From Lactifluus volemus (Eukaryota > Basidiomycota > Agaricomycetes > Russulales > Russulaceae): DNA of 47,892 nucleotides. The translations under genes and the position numbers were made by a program. Under the pieces are notes generated by a model. That model saw only the letters and a program-made list of their open reading frames with translations, did not search any database and was not told where the DNA came from. The DNA is taken from assembly GCA_022376515.1 (NCBI GenBank), contig WTXI01000274.1, forward strand, positions 1-47,892, given 5' to 3'. Below, piece by piece: positions 43,770-47,892 of this stretch. Positions within the stretch are counted from its first letter, which is position 1. Each line of letters starts with the position of its first letter.

Positions 43770-44946
43770 CAAACTCACCCAAAATGCCAAAATGCCAGAA
43801 ATCAAATCTGGCTCAGATGACTTTGGCTGGCCACCAAGACTCCCTGTGGTGGGTAACTGAACCATAGAGGACTGCTGATAGGAGGCCCATTCATAATTGT
43901 TGTTGAGCTTGACAAGAAAAAAGATCCAATCACGTCCATTGGTCAGAGCACCACGAAGAACCTTTTTTCTGAGATAAAGTGGGAAATATGCACTAAAAGA
44001 TAGGAGGATCTACTTGCTGAAGAAGTTTTCCACATGCAAACAAGTCGCATACAGCCCGAGGAATGTGGTCTGAAGGATCGAAAAACTTGGCTTCTATAAC
44101 AAAGAAGCCTGTTGGCATATACGACCTGAGGACATAAAGTTGCGGTGACAGAAGGTGAGCTGGAGGAAATAATGAGCTTGGGGATTGAAATAAGCCAAGG
44201 CAGACTTACGGGCAACACGATGACTTGCTACTATAGCAGTGTAGTCTACAAATCCCGAAAGGGATGACAAGCTTGACGGGTCGATAGTAGCGGCTGGAAC
44301 AGTGTGTTCCATGATGAGAGCCATGCGCTTATTTGGTGGAAGCATTGCAGATACACGGAAGAAGAATGCATCAATCCAAGGAGCGCTTGCTTTAGTCTGA
44401 CGGAGTTTGAGTAGCACAAATGTTGACAGCCTGAAATTGTTATATACGAACAAGACTTTCCAACAACTGTAATTGACGATAAAGATTTGCAGAGGACCAA
44501 AGTTCGTTCTGTCCAAGGGAGGCAGTCATCACGATGCGATCCTCGAGATTGGGCTTCAGAGCAAGAAAGCCAGTAAATGTAATTTTCAACTTGGTGAGGT
44601 CTTCCACACTGGAGAAGCTTTGAGACTGTAGGGAGTGTGTTAATGGAATGCCATTTAGCTAGGGTCATACCTCAGGCCCTTCCAGCTTCGACCCCAAAAT
44701 CGAGAGCATCATGTCGACCTGCAGCTCAAATTCTTTCAAAGAGCCTTCCTCCTCCTTGGACTGCTCATAGATAATGGATTTCTTCAGCTTAAGAAGAGAA
44801 GTGTACGCAAGTTGTGCTTCCATTCCACTGAGACCATTGAGTTTACAGTTCTCAGAGGACATGGTTAAATTACGCAAGTGTGTTGGGGAGAATTCGAACT
44901 CAGCTGCGGACTGGGGAAAAGGGGGAAAGATTATTACAGCGGTCAT
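43770..44946 (-). CDS. PD-(D/E)XK-nuclease-like protein of an expanded basidiomycete type
   Basis: Exon 1 (from an ATG at about 44944, or 44862 for MSSENCKLNG) encodes a helical N terminus, MEAQLAYTSLLKLKKSIIYE and LKEFELQVDMMLSILGSKLE. A GTATGA...CAG intron follows. The next exon has LKITFTGFLALKPNLEDRIV and TASLGQNELWSS. Further exons read APWIDAFFFRVSAMLPPNKR, SLSSLSGFVDYTAIVASHRV, TGFFVIEAKFFDPSDHIPRA and VCDLFACGKLLQQ, then VLRGALTNGRDWIFFLVKL. The Asp in GFVDYTAI, the E-A-K in FVIEAK and a following helix with a central Cys/Ala pattern fit the PD-(D/E)XK restriction-endonuclease fold. One junction near 44450 is ambiguous, so it may be a pseudogene. Many agaricomycete genomes carry dozens of such genes. 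Function is unproven. Confidence 0.55.
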
Positions 44947-45816
44947 TCATGGTCGTGCGCATGATTGTGCATTTACGGATCTCCCTGAGTAAGGCCACGC
45001 ATCAGCCAAGCTCAAGCGTCTTTTGCTCGTATCGCGTCATTGCCAAAGGGCCTGGTGTCAACCTCAACAACATCTTGCAACTATTCTTGGAAGTTGTCAG
45101 TGATATGTGAACGACGCATTCTCATGCTTTTGACGAAATGAAGACGGACTAGTGGGCGGCCCGTTTGATGCTATCGATGGACAGGAGGGCCGGAAGAGGA
45201 AGAGAGAGTCAGCGCAACTTGAAGCGGCGTTCTTCGAGAAGGGTAGGTTCCTTTCTCGTTCTCTAATTGGCCCCACCGGAACGAGAAGGGACACGTCTGG
45301 GAAGGCAGGTTCTACCTTTCATTCATATCTCACCTGCTGGCAACTCACAAGGAACGTTATCTTCCCACATTCTGCTGGCATTTTGTTCTGTCAGAGTCAA
45401 GCCCCTGACAATGGTGGTTGCTACGTGTTGGGGTTTAAGCCACCCCCCAATTTTTTTTTTGGTCACCCACCATGCGGTAAATATCACCTGACAAACGAGG
45501 AAGAATACTGTCCTACTAGTACTGCCCTTCCTTTGTTCTCCTCTTGGGTTAACTGCCAGTCTGCCATCCGAATGCCAGGACACCGATCCTAATCGTATTT
45601 GATGTGGATGCGATGATACATAATATCTCAGGGCTAAAGAGACATACAAGAGAATAGCGTAAGTAGTAACTGAAAGAGTGTGTCCCGACGATCAAGAACA
45701 AAACAACTAACTAATAAGGGGAGGAGGAGGTATCGTTAGTTTGAGATAATTCATGTACAAGAGGTCAAAAGCAGTGTCACATCCAAAAAAAAAACGTAGT
45801 ATCGACTATATAACGT
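44947..45816. other. No recognised gene
   Basis: A plus-strand frame at 45152-45592 (146 residues, basic start GRKRKRES) overlaps minus-strand frames and shows no family pattern. Poly-T (45450-45459) and poly-A (45786-45795) runs are present. The interval is the upstream flank of the nuclease-like gene and the 3' flank of the Rad21 fragment. Confidence 0.25.
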
Positions 45817-46297
45817 TTAAAGACCCATAGATGAAGATATAGATGGTGCAGTAGATCCGTGTCGATGACGCTTCCATAGTTTCATGGTCGGGCGTACCTC
45901 AATGTTCTCAAAGGGTACCGATTGAGATACCTGAACGCAGTCGCGTGTGCCAAGGACAAGGAGCTCGAAAAAGAATGCTGCCGCAGCGCGGCGGGTCGCC
46001 TGTAGTCGGTTGTTCTTAGTATACCCAGGCACGCGTGCAGGAATGCGATAAAAGTACCTTTGTCGTCATGTGGTTGAAGCTCGTAACCTTCTCTTCGTCC
46101 TCCACCGGTTCCAACTCCTTTCGGATGATGCCAAGGGCGCGAATCGTGTTCTTGCTGTAGCCCTTCCCGTCCGCTGCGTTGTCCGACTCGGACACCTGGC
46201 TAGATCCCTTCATATTAAATGCGGCTATCGGGCATTCAAGATCCGCGTAGGTTCCTCGCCCTCTTCCAGTGCAGCAGTGCTCACGTGGGAGATGCAA
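45817..46297 (-). pseudogene. Rad21/Scc1 cohesin subunit, C-terminal fragment
   Basis: Exon pieces on the minus strand read AAFNMKGSSQVSESDNAADG, KGYSKNTIRALGIIRKELEP and EEKVTSFNHMTTK, then (after a GTACTT...CAG intron) ATRRAAAAFFFELLVLGTRD and CVQVSQSVPFENIEVRPTMK. This is the winged-helix C-terminal domain of the kleisin Rad21/Scc1, which binds the Smc1 ATPase head, followed by a short tail to a stop at 45817. Upstream of AAFN the frame seems shifted, and 15 bp past 46297 a fold-back MITE begins. The N-terminal Smc3-binding domain and separase sites are absent from the window. It is either a truncated duplicate or a true gene cut by the MITE and rearrangement. Confidence 0.7.
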
Positions 46298-46311
46298 GTA
46301 AGCTCCGATTA

Positions 46312-46570
46312 GCAGTGTCTCAACTCTAAGTCTCTAACACATGTCATCCACCCTTATGACACCTCTTGCATCACACATGACTACGTAGATAGTTTGTCCT
46401 TAAACTACACAGACATACAATTATGAGTAGTCTTTGTACCTGTATGTCTGTGTAATTTAAGGACAAACTATCTACATATTCACAGTGTGTGATGCAGAGG
46501 TGTCATAAGGGTGGATGATACATGAATGAGGTGGATGACATGTGTTAGAGACTTAGAGTTGAGACACTGC
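46312..46570. mobile_element. 259-bp fold-back MITE flanked by TA
   Basis: The outer 41 bp (46312-46352) are perfectly repeated in inverse orientation at 46530-46570. Inner arms also pair, including a TATGTCTGTGTAA-type segment close to the roughly 20-bp centre (about 46425-46443). The right arm has a 14-20 bp extra piece duplicating GGTGGATGA. A TA dinucleotide flanks each side (46310-46311, 46571-46572), as for Tc1/mariner-type MITEs. There is no coding capacity. High arm identity suggests a fairly recent insertion. Confidence 0.85.
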
Positions 46571-46810
46571 TAATGTCAGAGCTGTAACCCAACAGAGACT
46601 CATAGGGAATGATGTAACTCATAGGTATCTTCACTGATACCCATACCCTTACCCACCCAACCCATACCCAGAGGCCCAGGTAAGGGGTTACCCACATTTT
46701 TGCTGTGGGTATATGGGGTTCTAACTTTTACCATTTTCTTACTTTTTGAATGTTGCAACTAGCACATGTTTATTACTTTTGTAAAGTAGCTAAATACTTC
46801 TACAAACAAG
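46571..46810. other. Non-coding stretch with CCCATACC repeats and a small hairpin
   Basis: Short imperfect repeats of (A)CCCATACCC occur at 46638-46672. They are followed at about 46688-46711 by TACCCACA and TGTGGGTA separated by 8 bp, a hairpin. The unit differs from the TTAGGG telomere repeat. Nothing coding was seen. Confidence 0.45.
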
Positions 46811-46899
46811 TCATAAGCAATGCATGGTGGGATGACGTGGGTGGTGTGATGAGTGGGATGAGGCAGGTGGCAGGGTAGGGATGCAGGAACGACACAAAT

Positions 46900-47892
46900 G
46901 GCACAGGCAGGTCAGGGCAATCAACATACCCTTTGGCAGGGGCAGAAGGAGCTCAGAAATGAGGCTGAGAACCTCTTCAACCTGATCCTTGGGTCTATGT
47001 GCAAGAGATTTTCCATCACGGTCATGACTGTCATCGTCATCATCCCCGTCATTGTCATCTGCGGCATTTCCACTGCAGCACTGCCACCCAGAATCTTCAC
47101 AAGTTCGAGGCACGAGCTGCAGACATGTAAGAGCCCAGTTGTCAGTAGTCAGCAAAAATGCCATCACCGTACTCTTGTCGAGCCAGCAAAGCTGCGTGGC
47201 AGACCTCCGACACCGTTAGGTATACCGCCCCCATCTTCTTCACTTGCACCATCGCCAGGGGGCCTTCTGCCAGTGTTCTCATTCCCATCTTCATCCTTGA
47301 CCCCATCACGGTCATCGTGCGCAAGGTCAAGTTGATCGTCATGATCTGAAGCCTCGTGCTTGTATTCAACGTCCATCATTTCAACATCCTCATCTTCGAC
47401 TTGCGAGGGGCCTGGGGCTGCCACGGCCTTACTTTTAGCGGCGGCAGCTTTTCCTTTCGTCGTGGTGCTTTGTCTGGACGATTGATAAGCAGGCGTTAAG
47501 ACAGGCCCGAGGAGTACCGAATTGACACATTACCTCAAATTTTTCGGCATCTCGGATGCTGATGGTTGTGTGATGTCTGAACGGGAACGAAGTGAGTAAG
47601 CGGTTGTGGTTGAACGGGGACGCTTGGAAGGACCAGCAGAGGCACTGGCGGAAAGATTATTATCTTCGGAGAGGGTTTCTAGGGCAGCACATTTCTTGCC
47701 CTTTGTGTCGCGGGTGGGTTCGTTGATGGTAGGAGCGGAAGAAGTGACAGGATAAGTCGTACGGCGGGCTCTGTGCAGTCCATAACTAGTACGAGGTTGG
47801 GTGAAAATGAAATGGTTTTCGGCTGACGGCGACGAGTTGATGACGATGTCGCTTGACTGGAGTACGGTAGTCCCTCAAAAGGTCTGCATCGA
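46900..47892 (-). pseudogene. Ufd4/TRIP12-like HECT ubiquitin ligase, damaged 5' part, runs off the window
   Basis: From the right edge the minus strand reads KGKKCAALETLSEDNN, SKRPRSTTTAYSLRSRSDIT and PSASEMPKNLR, then a GTAATG donor at about 47534. The next exon gives KGKAAAAKSKAVAAPGPSQV and an acidic Asp/Glu-rich tract (47424-47164). These resemble the disordered N terminus of agaricomycete Ufd4. YGDGIFADYW, a LELVKILGGSAA segment (about 47120-47080, other frame) and EEVLSLISELLLPLPKGM (about 46975-46920) resemble parts of the armadillo region. They are out of order in frame and lack the helices normally between them. No HECT domain is present before the Rad21 fragment. The identification is moderate, but the broken state is clear. 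Confidence 0.45.

Noticed and set aside
45152..45592. 146-residue plus-strand frame with a basic start
   Set aside because: No family resemblance; it overlaps open minus-strand frames and includes a poly-T run translated as poly-Phe.
46638..46711. CCCATACCC repeats as interstitial telomere DNA
   Set aside because: Units do not match TTAGGG/CCCTAA and are irregular in length.
1..47892. CRISPR array or prokaryotic operon features
   Set aside because: Introns, LTR retrotransposon and eukaryotic gene content show nuclear fungal DNA; no regularly spaced short repeats were seen.

Overview
The window is fungal nuclear DNA, almost certainly from a mushroom-forming basidiomycete (Agaricomycetes). 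Short GT-AG introns of about 50-85 bp interrupt most genes. The recognisable proteins (TIM17, Trm11, an SWS1-type SWIM protein, WBP4, an R3H-associated-domain protein, Mmc1) read like agaricomycete orthologs, and several gene families seen here are typical of that group. All identifications come from reading translated sequence and splice signals by eye; no database search was run.

Region 1 (1-6272) is a nested transposon. A roughly 378-bp non-autonomous hAT-type element (perfect 16-bp terminal inverted repeats, perfect 8-bp target duplication) is split by a 5.87-kb Ty1/copia retrotransposon. The retrotransposon has two identical 141-bp LTRs, a 5-bp target duplication, a primer-binding site matching the 5' half of initiator tRNA-Met, and a gag-PR-INT-RT-RNase H coding region broken by several frameshifts.

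Region 2 (about 7.1-20.9 kb) holds five members of one multi-exon, probable seven-membrane-segment protein family. Four lie on the minus strand (A, B, C, E) and one broken copy (D) on the plus strand. Poorly conserved spacers separate them. A perfect 28-bp-arm palindrome lies at the 5' side of copy E.

Region 3 (about 21-27 kb) is accessory. It holds a degenerate oxysterol-binding-protein fragment between two direct repeats, diverged GC-rich tandem repeats, a trypsin-like serine peptidase with an intact His-Asp-Ser triad but a probable homopolymer frameshift near its N terminus, and the remnant of a tyrosine-recombinase transposon.

Region 4 (27.1-41.9 kb) is a compact housekeeping island. In order it holds an R3H-associated protein (-), WBP4/FBP21-like splicing factor (-), MFS transporter (+), Trm11 tRNA methyltransferase (-), SWS1-like SWIM protein (+), CDCA7-type zinc-finger/DDT-WHIM chromatin protein (-), TIM17 (+) and mitochondrial Mmc1-like protein (-). 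Neighbours are mostly divergent or convergent with very short gaps.

Region 5 (41.9-47.9 kb) again looks accessory or decayed. It carries a fragment of a Cch1-type calcium channel, a PD-(D/E)XK-nuclease-like gene of an expanded basidiomycete type, the 3' end of a Rad21/Scc1 cohesin gene, a 259-bp fold-back MITE, and the damaged 5' part of a Ufd4/TRIP12-like ubiquitin ligase running off the window. Truncated pieces of conserved single-copy genes on both sides of an intact island is the most unusual large-scale feature.
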